Shown: positions 8,399 through 18,828, counted from the stretch's first letter. The stretch: 64,000 nt of DNA from Rhizobium sp. TH2 (GCF_024707525.1 NZ_CP062231.1:1860001-1924000); one strand, 5' to 3'. The notes: a model not told the origin generated them from the sequence alone. Made by a program: numbers and translations.

Positions 8399-9337
8399 TT
8401 ACAACACGATTTCGGCTGACGGCACAAGGGGAAGGGTGTTCATCAGCAGATCGCGCGTGAGATCTTCGGCCGTTGCCATTTCGCTGGCGAGTGCCAGGCG
8501 TGCCGAAGCCGCGCCATGCACGATGCCGTCGCCGAGCGTACCACCTTCCAGCCGCGCATGCAGGAAGCCCGCGGCAAAACCGTCGCCCGCGCCGGTCACG
8601 TCGCCGATCACCTCGAGCGGCGGCGGCAGCAGCGATGCCTGCGAGGTTTCGTCCCAGGCCACGATTTCCCGACCGCCGCGCGTGATTGCGCCGCCTTTGA
8701 GACCCTTAGCCCGCATGATCGCAGGCCATGCGCGATGGTCGGCGGGCGTATCTCCAGTCAGCGCGCGCGCCTCGGCCTCGTTCATGAAGAGATAGTCGAG
8801 CCGGTCGAGCAGGTCCTGGAATCGCACGACCTTGGCCGGCGAAATGCCGATGGCAGCGACCGGAAGGTTTCTCTCGGCGGCGGCCTTGGTCAGTGCCGCA
8901 AGCGTCTCGGCGGGGAGGTTGGCGTCCGTCAGAACGAACGCGGCATCGTCGAACTGGTCGCGAACCTGTCGCACGGCCAGCCGCTTGGGGCTGAAGAATC
9001 GATAGAGATCCATGTCCGCCAGCGCGATGACCAGATTGCCGTCGCGCTCCATGATCGCCGTATAGGTCGGCGTCCGGCGGTCGAGAAAGGTGAAAGGCCG
9101 GTCGATGATGCCGGCGGCTTCCGCTGCTGACGCGACCGCTTCGCCCTCGGAATCGCCGCCACGCGGCGAGATCAGCGTCACGCGGTGGCCGAGGCGAGAG
9201 AGGCTGCGCGCGCAGTTGAAGGCGCCGCCGCCGGCCTCTTCCTTCCACATGCCGGGGTTCGACGCGCCCGGCGCCGTGTCACCAGAAAATCCGCGCCGGT
9301 CGATATGGGCGCCGCCCAGAACGAGGATGTCAGTCAT
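8399..9337 (-). CDS. psuK: PfkB-family kinase, probable pseudouridine kinase
   Basis: 312 residues. It has both PfkB signatures: AGGGAFNCARSLSRLGHRV (about residues 35-53) and an intact C-terminal VTGAGDGFAAGFLHA with the GAGD catalytic loop. MTDILVLGGAHIDRRG is the natural N-terminus; the longer frame to 9448 adds unrelated sequence. Placed directly upstream of psuG (31 bases), it should convert pseudouridine to pseudouridine 5'-phosphate, the substrate of PsuG, salvaging uracil from RNA breakdown. The kinase specificity is inferred from this pairing. It is divergent from recA. Confidence 0.88.
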   Translation of the reverse strand: MTDILVLGGAHIDRRGFSGDTAPGASNPGMWKEEAGGGAFNCARSLSRLGHRVTLISPRGGDSEGEAVASAAEAAGIIDRPFTFLDRRTPTYTAIMERDGNLVIALADMDLYRFFSPKRLAVRQVRDQFDDAAFVLTDANLPAETLAALTKAAAERNLPVAAIGISPAKVVRFQDLLDRLDYLFMNEAEARALTGDTPADHRAWPAIMRAKGLKGGAITRGGREIVAWDETSQASLLPPPLEVIGDVTGAGDGFAAGFLHARLEGGTLGDGIVHGAASARLALASEMATAEDLTRDLLMNTLPLVPSAEIVL

Positions 9338-9488
9338 GCCAAAAATTCCGTCTGCCACTCGAATCATCCATATCGCCCCGGGGCAAAAAGAAGCAAGTGC
9401 GCCTGTTGATAAACCCTTGCGGGGATTGCGAAAACAAAAATAGAACACGCATCGGATTGACCCATAAGTTCAATAATTTAAGACCCAC

Positions 9489-9517
9489 TTGCAATAAGAG
9501 AACAAATAGGGTACACA
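9489..9517 (+). promoter_or_regulatory. Candidate recA promoter
   Basis: TTGCAA at 9489-9494 is followed after 17 bases by TACACA at 9512-9517. The -35 is good and the -10 weak. It lies 53-81 bases upstream of the recA start. The spacer contains the LexA-like box listed separately, which is the expected geometry for SOS repression. Confidence 0.45.
9500..9514 (+). promoter_or_regulatory. LexA/SOS-box-like site upstream of recA
   Basis: GAAC-N7-GTAC at 9500-9514. Alphaproteobacterial LexA recognises GAAC-N7-GAAC in rhizobia, so this is one mismatch from consensus. It lies 55 bases ahead of recA and overlaps the candidate promoter, where a repressor would block RNA polymerase. Confidence 0.55.
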
Positions 9518-9569
9518 ACCTTCATCGACACATTGCTTCGTCGGCTCCGATAACTTAAAGGTGGACCAA

Positions 9570-10655
9570 ATGGCTCAGAATTCGCTGCGACTGGTAGAGG
9601 ACAACAAATCGGTGGACAAAAGCAAGGCACTGGACGCGGCGCTCTCCCAGATCGAACGGTCGTTCGGCAAGGGATCGATCATGCGCCTCGGCTCGAACGA
9701 GAACATCATCGAGATCGAAACCATCTCCACCGGTTCGCTCAGCCTCGATATCGCGCTCGGCGTCGGCGGGTTGCCGAAGGGCCGCATTGTCGAGATCTAC
9801 GGTCCTGAAAGCTCGGGCAAGACCACGCTTGCCCTGCAGACAATCGCCGAGGCCCAGAAGAAGGGCGGCATCTGCGCCTTCGTCGATGCCGAACACGCGC
9901 TCGATCCCGTCTATGCCCGCAAGCTGGGTGTCGATCTCGAAAACCTGCTGATCTCGCAGCCCGATACCGGCGAACAGGCGCTCGAAATCACCGATACGCT
10001 GGTCCGTTCCGGCGCGATCGACGTGCTCGTTGTCGATTCGGTCGCGGCACTGACGCCACGCGCTGAAATCGAAGGCGAGATGGGCGACAGCCTGCCCGGC
10101 CTGCAAGCCCGCCTCATGAGCCAGGCACTGCGCAAGCTGACCGCATCGATCTCGCGTTCCAACACGATGGTGATCTTCATCAACCAGATCCGCATGAAGA
10201 TCGGCGTCATGTACGGTTCACCGGAAACCACCACCGGCGGCAACGCGCTGAAATTCTATGCCTCCGTCCGCCTCGACATCCGCCGCATCGGCTCGGTCAA
10301 GGAGCGCGAGGAAGTCATCGGCAACCAGACCCGCGTCAAGGTTGTCAAGAACAAGCTCGCACCTCCCTTCAAGCAGGTCGAATTCGACATCATGTACGGC
10401 GAGGGCGTCTCCAAGAATGGCGAACTTGTCGATCTCGGCGTTAAGGCCGGCATCGTCGAGAAATCCGGGGCCTGGTTCTCCTATAACAGCCAGCGTCTCG
10501 GGCAGGGCCGCGAGAATGCCAAGACCTTCCTCAAGGAAAATCCGGATCTCGCCAACGAGATCGAACTGGCGCTGCGCCAAAATGCCGGCCTGATCGCCGA
10601 CCGCTTCCTGGAGAACGGCTCGCCAGAGGCCGATGTGGACTCGCCCGACGCCTGA
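9570..10655 (+). CDS. recA: Recombinase A
   Basis: 361 residues. Walker A is [13 protein letters not shown], Walker B-like [19 protein letters not shown], and the L2/DNA-binding region contains [21 protein letters not shown]; the C-terminal domain ends in an acidic tail (EADVDSPDA). RecA forms the nucleoprotein filament for homologous recombination and stimulates LexA self-cleavage. The ATG at 9570 is preferred over GTG 9561 because AAGGTGG lies about 6 bases upstream. A strong terminator follows and alaS lies downstream on the same strand. Confidence 0.98.
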   Translation: MAQNSLRLVEDNKSVDKSKALDAALSQIERSFGKGSIMRLGSNENIIEIETISTGSLSLDIALGVGGLPKGRIVEIYGPESSGKTTLALQTIAEAQKKGGICAFVDAEHALDPVYARKLGVDLENLLISQPDTGEQALEITDTLVRSGAIDVLVVDSVAALTPRAEIEGEMGDSLPGLQARLMSQALRKLTASISRSNTMVIFINQIRMKIGVMYGSPETTTGGNALKFYASVRLDIRRIGSVKEREEVIGNQTRVKVVKNKLAPPFKQVEFDIMYGEGVSKNGELVDLGVKAGIVEKSGAWFSYNSQRLGQGRENAKTFLKENPDLANEIELALRQNAGLIADRFLENGSPEADVDSPDA

Positions 10656-10700
10656 TCGACACCGTTGGAAGCGGTGCGTATAAGCGCATCGAAACAACCC

Positions 10701-10743
10701 AGCCCGGCCGCCGCCGAAACCGGCGCGCCGGGCTTTGTTTTTC
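10701..10743 (+). terminator. Rho-independent terminator after recA
   Basis: AGCCCGGC at 10701-10708 and GCCGGGCT ending at 10733 form a GC-rich stem with inner pairing (GCCG/CGGC), followed by the T-rich TTTGTTTTT. It separates recA from alaS. Confidence 0.85.
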
Positions 10744-10826
10744 TGGACATGGTCAAGCACGGGCGATAAAAGCCGGTGTCCAAAATGGCGCCTATTGCGG
10801 CGTCTAGAAGGTTTGAAAGGCATATT

Positions 10827-13484
10827 ATGAGTGGCGTGAACGAGATCCGGTCGGCATTCCTGGATTACTTCAAGAAGAACGGGCACGAGGTCGTTCCTTC
10901 TTCGCCGCTCGTTCCGCGCAACGACCCGACCTTGATGTTCACCAATGCCGGCATGGTGCAATTCAAGAATGTCTTCACCGGCCTCGAAAGCCGTCCCTAC
11001 AAGACCGCCGCGACCGCGCAGAAATGCGTCCGCGCCGGCGGCAAGCACAACGACCTCGACAATGTTGGTTACACCGCGCGCCACCACACATTCTTCGAAA
11101 TGCTCGGCAATTTCTCCTTTGGCGATTATTTCAAGGAGCGCGCGATCGAGCTTGCCTGGAACCTGATCACCAAGGAATACGGCATCGACCGCAACCGCCT
11201 GCTGGTCACGGTCTATTATACCGATGACGAGGCGTTTAACCTCTGGCAGAAGATCGCCGGACTGTCGGACCGCCGCATCATCCGCATCCCGACATCGGAC
11301 AATTTCTGGGCCATGGGCGATACCGGCCCGTGCGGCCCGTGCTCGGAAATCTTCTATGATCACGGCGAGCATATCTGGGGCGGCCCTCCGGGTTCCGCCG
11401 ATGAAGATGGCGACCGGTTCATCGAGATCTGGAACCTCGTCTTCATGCAGTACGAGCAACTGACGAAAGAGGAGCGGATCGACCTGCCGCGTCCGTCGAT
11501 CGATACCGGCATGGGCCTCGAGCGCGTCTCGGCATTGCTGCAGGGCAAGCACGACAATTACGACACCGACCTGTTCCGGGCGCTGATCCAGGCCTCGATC
11601 GAGGCAACAGGCGTGGACGACCAGGGCGACCGTCGCGCAAGCCACCGCGTCATCGCCGACCATCTCCGCTCGAGCGCTTTCCTGATCGCTGACGGCGTTT
11701 TGCCGAACAATGAGGGTCGCGGCTATGTGCTCCGCCGCATCATGCGTCGGGCGATGCGCCACGCCCAGTTGCTCGGCGCGCGCGATCCGCTGATGTACCG
11801 GCTCGTGCCGGCGCTGGTGTTGCAGATGGGCGCCGCCTATCCCGAGCTGATCCGCGCCGAGGCCCTGATCACCGAGACCTTGAAGCTCGAGGAAACCCGC
11901 TTCCGCAGAACGCTGGAGCGTGGTCTCGGCCTCCTCAACGATGCGGTCGGCGGCCTGGGCGAGGGCGCCGAACTTGATGGCGATACCGCCTTCAAGCTCT
12001 ACGACACTTATGGCTTCCCCCTCGACCTCACGCAGGATGCGCTGCGCCAGAAGGGCATTGGCGTCGATACCGAGGGCTTCTCGAAGGCCATGCAGCGGCA
12101 GAAGGCCGAGGCACGCGCCAATTGGTCGGGCTCTGGTGACGCCGCAACCGAGACCGTCTGGTACGAGCTGAAGGACGCCCACGGTGCGACCGAATTCCTC
12201 GGCTACGAGACGGAGCGCGCCGAAGGCGTCGTGCAGGCGCTGGTCGTTGGCGGCAAGCAGATCACCGAAGCCAATGCCGGCGACAAGGTTCAGGTCGTCG
12301 TCAATCAGACGCCGTTCTACGGCGAGTCCGGCGGCCAGATGGGCGATGCCGGCGTCATCGTCTTCGAAGGCGGCCGCGCGATCGTCACCGACACCCAGAA
12401 GAAGGGTGAGGGCATTTTCGTCCATTCGGCCGAGATCACCGAAGGCACGCTGAAGGCCGGCGATCCGGTGACGCTCGAGGTCGATCACGCCCGCCGCGGC
12501 CGGATCCGTGCGAACCATTCCGCCACCCATCTAATCCATGAGGCGCTGCGCGAGGTGTTGGGCACCCATGTCGCGCAGAAGGGCTCGCTCGTGGCGCCCG
12601 AGCGGCTTCGCTTCGACGTTTCGCATCCCAAGCCGATGTCGGCGGAGGAACTGAAGGAAGTCGAGGAGATCGCCAACGACGTCGTGGTGCAGAACGCCTC
12701 GGTTTCGACGCGACTGATGAGCGTCGATGACGCGATCGCCGAGGGCGCGATGGCGCTGTTCGGCGAGAAATATGGCGACGAGGTGCGCGTCGTGTCCATG
12801 GGCACCGCCAAGCGCGGCGCGAAATCCGGCAGGCCTTACTCCGTGGAACTCTGCGGCGGCACCCATGTGCGCGAGACCGGCGATATCGGGCTGATCCGTA
12901 TTCTCAGCGACAGTGCCGTGGGCGCCGGCGTGCGCCGCATCGAGGCGCTGACCGGCGAGGCGGCACGCGAATATCTCTCGACACAGGACGAGCGCGTCAA
13001 GCAGCTCGCTTCGATCCTCAAGGTCCAGCCGGACGACGTGCTCGCCCGTGTCGAGGGCCTGATGGACGAGCGCCGCAAGCTCGATCGCGAACTCGCCGAC
13101 ACCAAGAAGAAGCTCGCCATGGGCGGCGGCGGTTCTTCGGCGGAGCAGGGCGTGCGCGACGTCAACGGCGTAAAATTCCTCGGCCGCGTGATTACCGGTG
13201 TCGAGCCGCGCGATCTCAAAAGCCTGGCGGACGAAGGCAAGAAGACTGCCGGTTCCGGCATCGTCACGCTGATCGGCGTGTCCGAGGATGGCAAGGCAAG
13301 CGCCGTCGTGGCCGTTACCGACGACCTGACGGGCCGTTTCTCGGCCGTCGATCTTGTCCGTGTCGCATCCCAGGCGCTTGGCGGTAAGGGCGGCGGCGGC
13401 CGGCCGGACATGGCTCAGGCCGGCGGCCCTGATGGTACGAAAGCCGACGAGGCACTCGAAGCGGTTGCAGCCGCGCTCGGCTGA
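10827..13484 (+). CDS. alaS: Alanyl-tRNA synthetase
   Basis: 885 residues, normal length. The class II catalytic domain begins [14 protein letters not shown] and has [20 protein letters not shown] (motif 2) and [10 protein letters not shown] (motif 3). The editing domain has the zinc-binding HSATHLIH and the later [10 protein letters not shown], followed by the C-Ala domain with a glycine-rich C-terminus. It charges tRNA-Ala and clears mischarged Ser/Gly. The start at 10827 is preferred because GAAAGG precedes it at about 7 bases; a start at 10776 would add 17 residues outside the family. Confidence 0.97.
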   Translation: MSGVNEIRSAFLDYFKKNGHEVVPSSPLVPRNDPTLMFTNAGMVQFKNVFTGLESRPYKTAATAQKCVRAGGKHNDLDNVGYTARHHTFFEMLGNFSFGDYFKERAIELAWNLITKEYGIDRNRLLVTVYYTDDEAFNLWQKIAGLSDRRIIRIPTSDNFWAMGDTGPCGPCSEIFYDHGEHIWGGPPGSADEDGDRFIEIWNLVFMQYEQLTKEERIDLPRPSIDTGMGLERVSALLQGKHDNYDTDLFRALIQASIEATGVDDQGDRRASHRVIADHLRSSAFLIADGVLPNNEGRGYVLRRIMRRAMRHAQLLGARDPLMYRLVPALVLQMGAAYPELIRAEALITETLKLEETRFRRTLERGLGLLNDAVGGLGEGAELDGDTAFKLYDTYGFPLDLTQDALRQKGIGVDTEGFSKAMQRQKAEARANWSGSGDAATETVWYELKDAHGATEFLGYETERAEGVVQALVVGGKQITEANAGDKVQVVVNQTPFYGESGGQMGDAGVIVFEGGRAIVTDTQKKGEGIFVHSAEITEGTLKAGDPVTLEVDHARRGRIRANHSATHLIHEALREVLGTHVAQKGSLVAPERLRFDVSHPKPMSAEELKEVEEIANDVVVQNASVSTRLMSVDDAIAEGAMALFGEKYGDEVRVVSMGTAKRGAKSGRPYSVELCGGTHVRETGDIGLIRILSDSAVGAGVRRIEALTGEAAREYLSTQDERVKQLASILKVQPDDVLARVEGLMDERRKLDRELADTKKKLAMGGGGSSAEQGVRDVNGVKFLGRVITGVEPRDLKSLADEGKKTAGSGIVTLIGVSEDGKASAVVAVTDDLTGRFSAVDLVRVASQALGGKGGGGRPDMAQAGGPDGTKADEALEAVAAALG

Positions 13485-13595
13485 GCACGGCCTTCCGGCA
13501 TGCCAATTGCCTGAAATACTTGACGAATGGCGGTTCGTTTCGCCGTTTGTTAAACTTTTCGGCGTATACAGTTCCCATAGCTGGGAGTTGCAATC

Positions 13596-14858
13596 TTGAA
13601 TGCCGTCTTGAGCGTCCCGACAATCTTCATTTGCACTGCTATCACTTTTCTGATGGTCGCCGTGGCTCTGACGCTGCTCTCGGCCCATGACACCAAGGAA
13701 AAAGCGACGCGCTGGTGGGCGGTTGCCATGTGGATGGGGGTGTTGGCAGTGTCGGTTGCAGCCAGCCGCACGGTGGCCCCGGCCTGGTTCGCCATTGGCA
13801 TCGGCAATAGTTTCGTTATCATGACCATATCGCTCGTCTCCGCTGGCTTCGCCGTCTTTTCCGGCGATCGGCCGAAGCTGTTGCCGCTCTTCGCGGGCGC
13901 CGTCATCTGGACGGGATGCTATGCGGGCCTGGAGGTCTTTCGAGAGGAAATCACCTACCGCATCGTCGTGCTGACCTCTATCATGGCGACCTATAGCGTC
14001 ACGATCGTCCGTACGGCATGGCGGGGGTGGCAGACCGAACGGCTGCCGACGTTTGTGGCGACCGTCGTGATCTATGGCGCGCACGGCGTCGTCTTTGTCG
14101 CGCGGATTGTGGCTGGGGTGCTCTACCCGGCGACGGAAGCGGATGGGCACATCCAGGCGCCCTGGCTGGTCGCCTTCGCGCTGGAGGGTTTCGCGCTCAC
14201 CGTGCTGAGCGCCTTCGTCTTCACCATGCTGATCAAGGAACGCGCCGAACGGCGCTACAGACTGGCGGCGGAGATCGATAGCCTGACCTCCGCCGCAACG
14301 CGCCGCTTCTTTGTCTCCGAGACGCGGGACCTGATGGCGCGCAAGCAGGCGAAGGGTGTGCTGGCAGTGATCGACCTCGATCACTTCAAGTCGATCAACG
14401 ATTCCTTCGGCCATATGGGCGGCGATCGCGTCCTGCAGACCTTCGGCGCCTTTGTCACGCAGCGGCTGGAACCCGGTATGGTTTTCGGTCGCCTGGGCGG
14501 TGAGGAATTCGGCATCTTCGTGCCCGACGTCACCGACCGGCAGGCTGGAGAGTTTTTCGAGTCTATCCGCGCGGGCGTCGAGGCGCTGGAAATTCCCTTC
14601 ATGGGCAATCCGATCCGCATCACCATCAGCGTCGGCGTTGCTTCGATTCGCGATGCCGGCCAGGATTTCGACCACCTGATGGCGGCCGCCGACAGCGCGC
14701 TTTATATCGCCAAGGACGAGGGCCGGAACCGCCTGCGCTTCTTCTCGCTCGCCATGCGCATGCACAGGATCGTCGAAGCCGGCCAGGAAAGCCGCGTCGG
14801 CCTCGCGGAATCCAGGCTGAGCCGCACAGGCGTGCGAATGCAGGTGAAACGAGCCTGA
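13596..14858 (+). CDS. Membrane-bound GGDEF diguanylate cyclase, TTG start
   Basis: 420 residues. The N-terminal half (about residues 5-215) is six to seven membrane helices with no recognisable sensor motif. The GGDEF domain follows at about 225-385: the A-site reads GGEEF (residues 301-305) in RLGGEEFGIFVPD, and IDLDHFKSINDSFGHMGGD carries the metal and substrate residues, so it should make c-di-GMP. The start is a TTG preceded by GGGAG at about 9 bases; the next in-frame Met (residue 20) lies inside the first helix. Its stop is 3 bases from the convergent EamA gene. Confidence 0.88.
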   Translation: MNAVLSVPTIFICTAITFLMVAVALTLLSAHDTKEKATRWWAVAMWMGVLAVSVAASRTVAPAWFAIGIGNSFVIMTISLVSAGFAVFSGDRPKLLPLFAGAVIWTGCYAGLEVFREEITYRIVVLTSIMATYSVTIVRTAWRGWQTERLPTFVATVVIYGAHGVVFVARIVAGVLYPATEADGHIQAPWLVAFALEGFALTVLSAFVFTMLIKERAERRYRLAAEIDSLTSAATRRFFVSETRDLMARKQAKGVLAVIDLDHFKSINDSFGHMGGDRVLQTFGAFVTQRLEPGMVFGRLGGEEFGIFVPDVTDRQAGEFFESIRAGVEALEIPFMGNPIRITISVGVASIRDAGQDFDHLMAAADSALYIAKDEGRNRLRFFSLAMRMHRIVEAGQESRVGLAESRLSRTGVRMQVKRA

Positions 14859-14861
14859 GCC

Positions 14862-15752
14862 TCACGCCGGCCTCTTGCGCGCCCTGATCTCACTCAAGCC
14901 GAGACCGAGAACGGCCACCAGCACGCAGCCGGTACCAAGCACATGGTTGAGCGAGATTGTCTCTCCGAGAAATGTTCCTGCCATGAGAACGGCCGAGACC
15001 GGCGCCACTGACGTGAAGACGGAGGCCTCGGCACCCGACACGCGGCGCGCGCCGGCGTACCAGATGAGAAATCCGGCGACGGTCGGGACAAGTGCGTAAT
15101 ACGCTATGGCCCAGAGCGCAGGCTGGATCTCAATCGAGCTGACGTGTGGTTCCAGAGCTGCCGGTATGATGCAGGCGATCAGCCCGAAGGCGGTCACCAG
15201 GGTCGAAAGCGCCAGCGGTTCCACAGGCGTGCGTAGCCGTTTGTTGATCAGGATGAACAGCCCTTCGCAGAGCACGGCCCCGAAAATCAGGATGTCACCA
15301 ACCAGGGACGACTGTCCTTCATCGGGCTGGAGCACGATAGCAAGCACGCCCGATGCGGCGATTGCGATCGCGAGATAGATGCCGGGCCGGGGACGCTCAC
15401 CAAGCAGCAGGATGGCGATCGCCGCTGAAACCACCGGCAAGGTTCCGATGATGATACCGGCATTGGCGGCCGATGTCAGGCTCAAGCCCGAGATCAGCAG
15501 CGTCGTGTAGCCGACGCTTCCCGCGACCGCCTGGAACACGACCAGCAGCCAATCGCGGCGCGACAGTCGCGGCAGGCGCTTGCCCGTGAGAAGCATGATT
15601 GCAATGAAGACCGGCAGTGCCATGGCAAAGCGCAGCGCCGTGGCGGTGAATGGCGGCATGCCCGCAGCGATGATCTTGCTCGCAATCACCGTGCTGCCTA
15701 CCGTTGCCATGGCGGCGATAAGATAAAAATAGCCCTTGATTTTTTCCGACAT
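14862..15752 (-). CDS. EamA/DMT-family permease
   Basis: 296 residues with about ten predicted membrane helices in two EamA repeats. Repeat signatures: FTATALRFAMALPVF in the first half, and SVFTSVAPVSAVLMAGTFLGE, the conserved EamA end, in the second. GAGGTGATCG precedes the ATG. An AraC-type regulator lies 64 bases upstream on the same strand, a common pairing in which the regulator controls the exporter. Substrate unknown; amino-acid or metabolite export is the usual role. Confidence 0.9.
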   Translation of the reverse strand: MSEKIKGYFYLIAAMATVGSTVIASKIIAAGMPPFTATALRFAMALPVFIAIMLLTGKRLPRLSRRDWLLVVFQAVAGSVGYTTLLISGLSLTSAANAGIIIGTLPVVSAAIAILLLGERPRPGIYLAIAIAASGVLAIVLQPDEGQSSLVGDILIFGAVLCEGLFILINKRLRTPVEPLALSTLVTAFGLIACIIPAALEPHVSSIEIQPALWAIAYYALVPTVAGFLIWYAGARRVSGAEASVFTSVAPVSAVLMAGTFLGETISLNHVLGTGCVLVAVLGLGLSEIRARKRPA

Positions 15753-15816
15753 CGATCACCTCGTTTTGCCTGAGGTATGTCGGCGCGGCTGGGGTGTCTT
15801 GAAGGAAATTGCAGGA

Positions 15817-16611
15817 TCAGTTGATGGCGCTGGCGAACCTGCCGGGCGAGATGCCGTATTTGCTGATGAAAATGCGGGTCATATGGCTCTGGTCCGAGAA
15901 TCCGCTGGATGCGGCGGCTCCGGCCAGTGAGACGCCATCGGCGATCAGCCTGCGGGCGAGATCGACGCGGCGCTGGATGATATAGGCATGCGCGGTGAGG
16001 CCGGTGGTTTTCTCGAAGGCGCGCAGCAACTGGAATCGGCTCAACCCGGCTTCGCGCGCAAGACCGGTCAAGGTATGGCCGGCCGCCGGATCGTCGTCGA
16101 TCATTGCTCGAGCGTGGCGAATATCCGGAGAGACGACCACGGGAGCGCGGCGTTCGCAAATGACACGCGCCACGATGTCCAGCAGCCCGGATTCTCCCGC
16201 GAGCCCTGCATCGGGCATCGAGGTCAAGATTCGGAACAGGCCGCGAAACCGGCTTGCAAGCAGCGGATCGGCCATGACCGGATGGCTAATCTCGGCCTGC
16301 CGGTCTTCCTCGAACACATCGGCGGCCGCTTCGGCCACCAACTCGGGCCGGAAATAGAGGATGGACCATGTCCGTCCCTCGTCCCCGATCGGCATGCCAT
16401 CATGCACTTCGCCGGGATTGACGGTGATCAGATCACCAGCGCCGGCCTCGACCATGCCGCGCCCGGACAGGGACTTCTGGGCGCCGTGTTCGATAACGCC
16501 GATGCCGAATTCATCATGTGTATGCTTGGCGAAGGAATGCCGCGACGATGCCACCACGGCGGTGACGCCGGGTGTTGTCGTTCGAAGGATTCTGAATTCG
16601 CCTTGGGTCAT
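15817..16611 (-). CDS. AraC-family transcriptional regulator
   Basis: 264 residues. The N-terminal cupin-like sensing domain (residues about 10-100) contains HTHDEFGIGVIEHGAQK and VNPGEVHDG, typical of AraC regulators of EamA or LysE-type exporters. The C-terminal double helix-turn-helix (about 165-262) includes LTGLAREAGLSRFQLLRAFE and ISPGRFASA. It is followed 64 bases later by the EamA permease, which it probably controls. murI ends 35 bases upstream, so the regulator could also be read from the trmJ-murI transcript. Confidence 0.9.
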   Translation of the reverse strand: MTQGEFRILRTTTPGVTAVVASSRHSFAKHTHDEFGIGVIEHGAQKSLSGRGMVEAGAGDLITVNPGEVHDGMPIGDEGRTWSILYFRPELVAEAAADVFEEDRQAEISHPVMADPLLASRFRGLFRILTSMPDAGLAGESGLLDIVARVICERRAPVVVSPDIRHARAMIDDDPAAGHTLTGLAREAGLSRFQLLRAFEKTTGLTAHAYIIQRRVDLARRLIADGVSLAGAAASSGFSDQSHMTRIFISKYGISPGRFASAIN

Positions 16612-16646
16612 GGCCTCGATCTGCCGGTGCAGGGTGGCAGATTAAA

Positions 16647-17441
16647 TCAATACACGCTCAACCCAAACCCCTGCATCAGGCGCCGCGTCGAAAAATCCGG
16701 CTTGCCCGAAGTGAGTATAGCGCGGTCGGCATGGTGCTCCGGCTGCAGGCTCTCATCTAGTGGAACCAGACGGCGGGCCTGGCGCGCGATGGCTTCGGCT
16801 GGGTCGAGCCAATCGACCGGCCAGGGTGCCAGCCTGCGGAAGACATTGGCCATGAAGGGATAATGCGTGCAGGCCAGCACGACGATATCGGTCTTGGCAC
16901 CATCTTGTTCGTAGAAGCATTGCGATATTTCGGCCATTACTTCGGCATCGGCGACCGTTTCTCCTCGGATGTAGGCTTCCGCCATGCGGGCGAGATCGAC
17001 CGAGCCGACCAGCCGCACATGGCACTGGCTGGCGAAAGACTGGATGAGATCGCGGGTATAGGCGCGCTTGACCGTGCCGGGCGTCGCGAGCACCGAGACC
17101 AGGCCCGAACGGGTGCGCTCGGCGGCGGGCTTGATCGCCGGCACGGTGCCGACGAAGGTGTGGCCGGGGTATGTGGCCCGAAGATCGGCGCCGACCAGCG
17201 TGAACGCCGTGTTGCAGGCGATCACCGTGATTTCCGGCGTCAACTCGTCCAGCAGCCGGCCGAAAAGCTCGACGATGCGGACGCGGAGTTCCGGCTCGGC
17301 CCAGTTGCCGTAAGGGAAGCCGGCGTCATCGGCGACATAGACGAAATTGCGCTCGGGCATCAGCACCCGGAGTTCGCGCAGCACGGTCAGCCCCCCGATG
17401 CCGCTATCGAACACAAGGATGGGCTTGGGCGCGTCAGTCAT
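16647..17441 (-). CDS. murI: Glutamate racemase
   Basis: 264 residues, the family's length. Motifs: the N-terminal [16 protein letters not shown], the first catalytic Cys in TVIACNTAF and the second in [11 protein letters not shown]. It makes D-glutamate for peptidoglycan in the cytoplasm. The start at 17441 is chosen because the ATG lies inside the 3' end of trmJ (8-base overlap ATGACTGA), which implies translational coupling; an upstream ATG at 17450 would overlap further. Confidence 0.95.
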   Translation of the reverse strand: MTDAPKPILVFDSGIGGLTVLRELRVLMPERNFVYVADDAGFPYGNWAEPELRVRIVELFGRLLDELTPEITVIACNTAFTLVGADLRATYPGHTFVGTVPAIKPAAERTRSGLVSVLATPGTVKRAYTRDLIQSFASQCHVRLVGSVDLARMAEAYIRGETVADAEVMAEISQCFYEQDGAKTDIVVLACTHYPFMANVFRRLAPWPVDWLDPAEAIARQARRLVPLDESLQPEHHADRAILTSGKPDFSTRRLMQGFGLSVY

Positions 17442-18237
17442 CGAAATCATCCGGGTTGCCAGTGCCGCGCGGATGCTTGCGGCTGAACCGGTCGAGGGAG
17501 GAAATAATTCCACGCATCACCTTGATTTCAGGCGCGGTGAAAGCGCGGCGGGAGAGAACGGCGCGGAGATTGTCGATCATTTTCGGCTTTTTCGCGACTG
17601 GGCGGAAGAAGCCGCGCGCATCGAGCGCCTCTTCGAGATGGTCGAACAGGCCGAAGAGCTGGTCCTTGGTGGCGGGCGTCTGATCGACGGCCTGGAAAGG
17701 CGTCTCATCCTTCGACGCCATGGTTGTTTTCATCCACTCGTAGGACATCAGCAGCACGGCTTGCGCGATATTGAGCGAGGCGAAGGCGGGATTGACGGGA
17801 AAGGTGACGACTTCATCCGCAAGCGCCACGTCCTCGTTCGAGAGGCCGGATTTTTCCCGCCCGAACAGGATGCCGACTTTCTCGCCGGCATCATACTTCG
17901 CACGCAGGGTTTCCGCAGCGACGATCGGCGAACGTACCGGCTTGAAGCCATCGCGCACACGGGCGGTCGTAGCATAGACGAAATTAAGATCGGCCAGCGC
18001 TGCTTCGAGCGTTTCATAGACCACGGCGCCATCGATCACATGATCGGCCTTGCTGGCGGCCGCACGCGCCTTGTCGCTCGGCCAGCCGTCGCGTGGCGCC
18101 ACGAGTCGAAGCTCGGACAGGCCGAAATTCGCCATGGCGCGGGCGACCATGCCGATATTCTCGCCAAGCTGCGGTTCGACAAGCACGATCACCGGGCCGC
18201 CGGTGATCAGTTCGCGTTCGGAATTGGTGCCGGACAT
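17434..18237 (-). CDS. trmJ: tRNA/rRNA 2'-O-methyltransferase, TrmJ-type (SPOUT)
   Basis: 267 residues. SPOUT knot signatures of the TrmH/SpoU group are clear: [19 protein letters not shown] (motif 1), [20 protein letters not shown] (motif 2) and [16 protein letters not shown] (motif 3), followed by a C-terminal extension (about residues 180-267) as in TrmJ, which methylates position 32 of tRNA. Assignment to TrmJ rather than another SpoU-like enzyme rests on that extension. Its end overlaps the murI start by 8 bases. Confidence 0.88.
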   Translation of the reverse strand: MSGTNSERELITGGPVIVLVEPQLGENIGMVARAMANFGLSELRLVAPRDGWPSDKARAAASKADHVIDGAVVYETLEAALADLNFVYATTARVRDGFKPVRSPIVAAETLRAKYDAGEKVGILFGREKSGLSNEDVALADEVVTFPVNPAFASLNIAQAVLLMSYEWMKTTMASKDETPFQAVDQTPATKDQLFGLFDHLEEALDARGFFRPVAKKPKMIDNLRAVLSRRAFTAPEIKVMRGIISSLDRFSRKHPRGTGNPDDFDD

Positions 18238-18306
18238 CAGTTATTCCAGATAAAGAGATGTTTCCCGCACTCACTCGCACATCCGGCATGCATCCGGCAA
18301 TTCCCA

Positions 18307-18828
18307 CTACGGATTTTTGCCGCGCTCGATGTTGTCCTGCATTTCCGCGACCAGCGAATCCCACTTGCCTTCGTTGAGGCGATGAATGTCCGATATCACC
18401 GGCTTGCCGCCTTCTGTCACGACGTCGAACTTCAGCTCATTGACCTTGCCCTGGCTCTCGGCATCGGGCGCGCAGGTCCAAAGCTTGAAGCGGACATCGA
18501 CGACGGCTGGGTCATTCGCATCACCCGTCGGTGACACGGTGAGATCCTTGAGCGGGCAACCGTCCTGGCTTGAGGTGATCACGTCATAGTCGAACGGCGT
18601 ATCGCCCTCGTCATAGGCGGGATATTTCGTATTTTCGCGATAGGTGGCGGCAAAATTCTTGCTGAAGTCGCCGTCAAGATTATCGAAATAGCCCGCTGTC
18701 GTTCCTTCATTGGTCTCCCAGCGGGCCTTGGCGACATCCATGATGCGGTTGACCGGGTCCTCGGGCGACGCGGCGAAGGCGGTAAGCGGCATCAAAAGTG
18801 CCAGCGAGAAAATGCCAAGTCTCTTCAT
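18307..18828 (-). CDS. Secreted protein, paralogue of the upstream gene
   Basis: 173 residues with signal peptide MKRLGIFSLALLMPLTAFA. The mature part shares a run of motifs with the product of 18825-19415: YDVITSSQDGCPLKDL, KFDVVTEGGKPVISDIHR and a shared YREN-KYPAYDEG region. Two conserved Cys (GCPLK; LWTCAP) could form a disulphide. Its ATG overlaps the upstream paralogue's stop (ATGA), so translation is coupled. No domain recognised; periplasmic location inferred. Confidence 0.8.
   Translation of the reverse strand: MKRLGIFSLALLMPLTAFAASPEDPVNRIMDVAKARWETNEGTTAGYFDNLDGDFSKNFAATYRENTKYPAYDEGDTPFDYDVITSSQDGCPLKDLTVSPTGDANDPAVVDVRFKLWTCAPDAESQGKVNELKFDVVTEGGKPVISDIHRLNEGKWDSLVAEMQDNIERGKNP

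Noticed and set aside
10218..14765. Two very long open frames antisense to recA-alaS and the GGDEF gene (770 and 744 residues)
   Set aside because: They lie opposite well-recognised genes, have no ribosome binding site and no recognisable motif.
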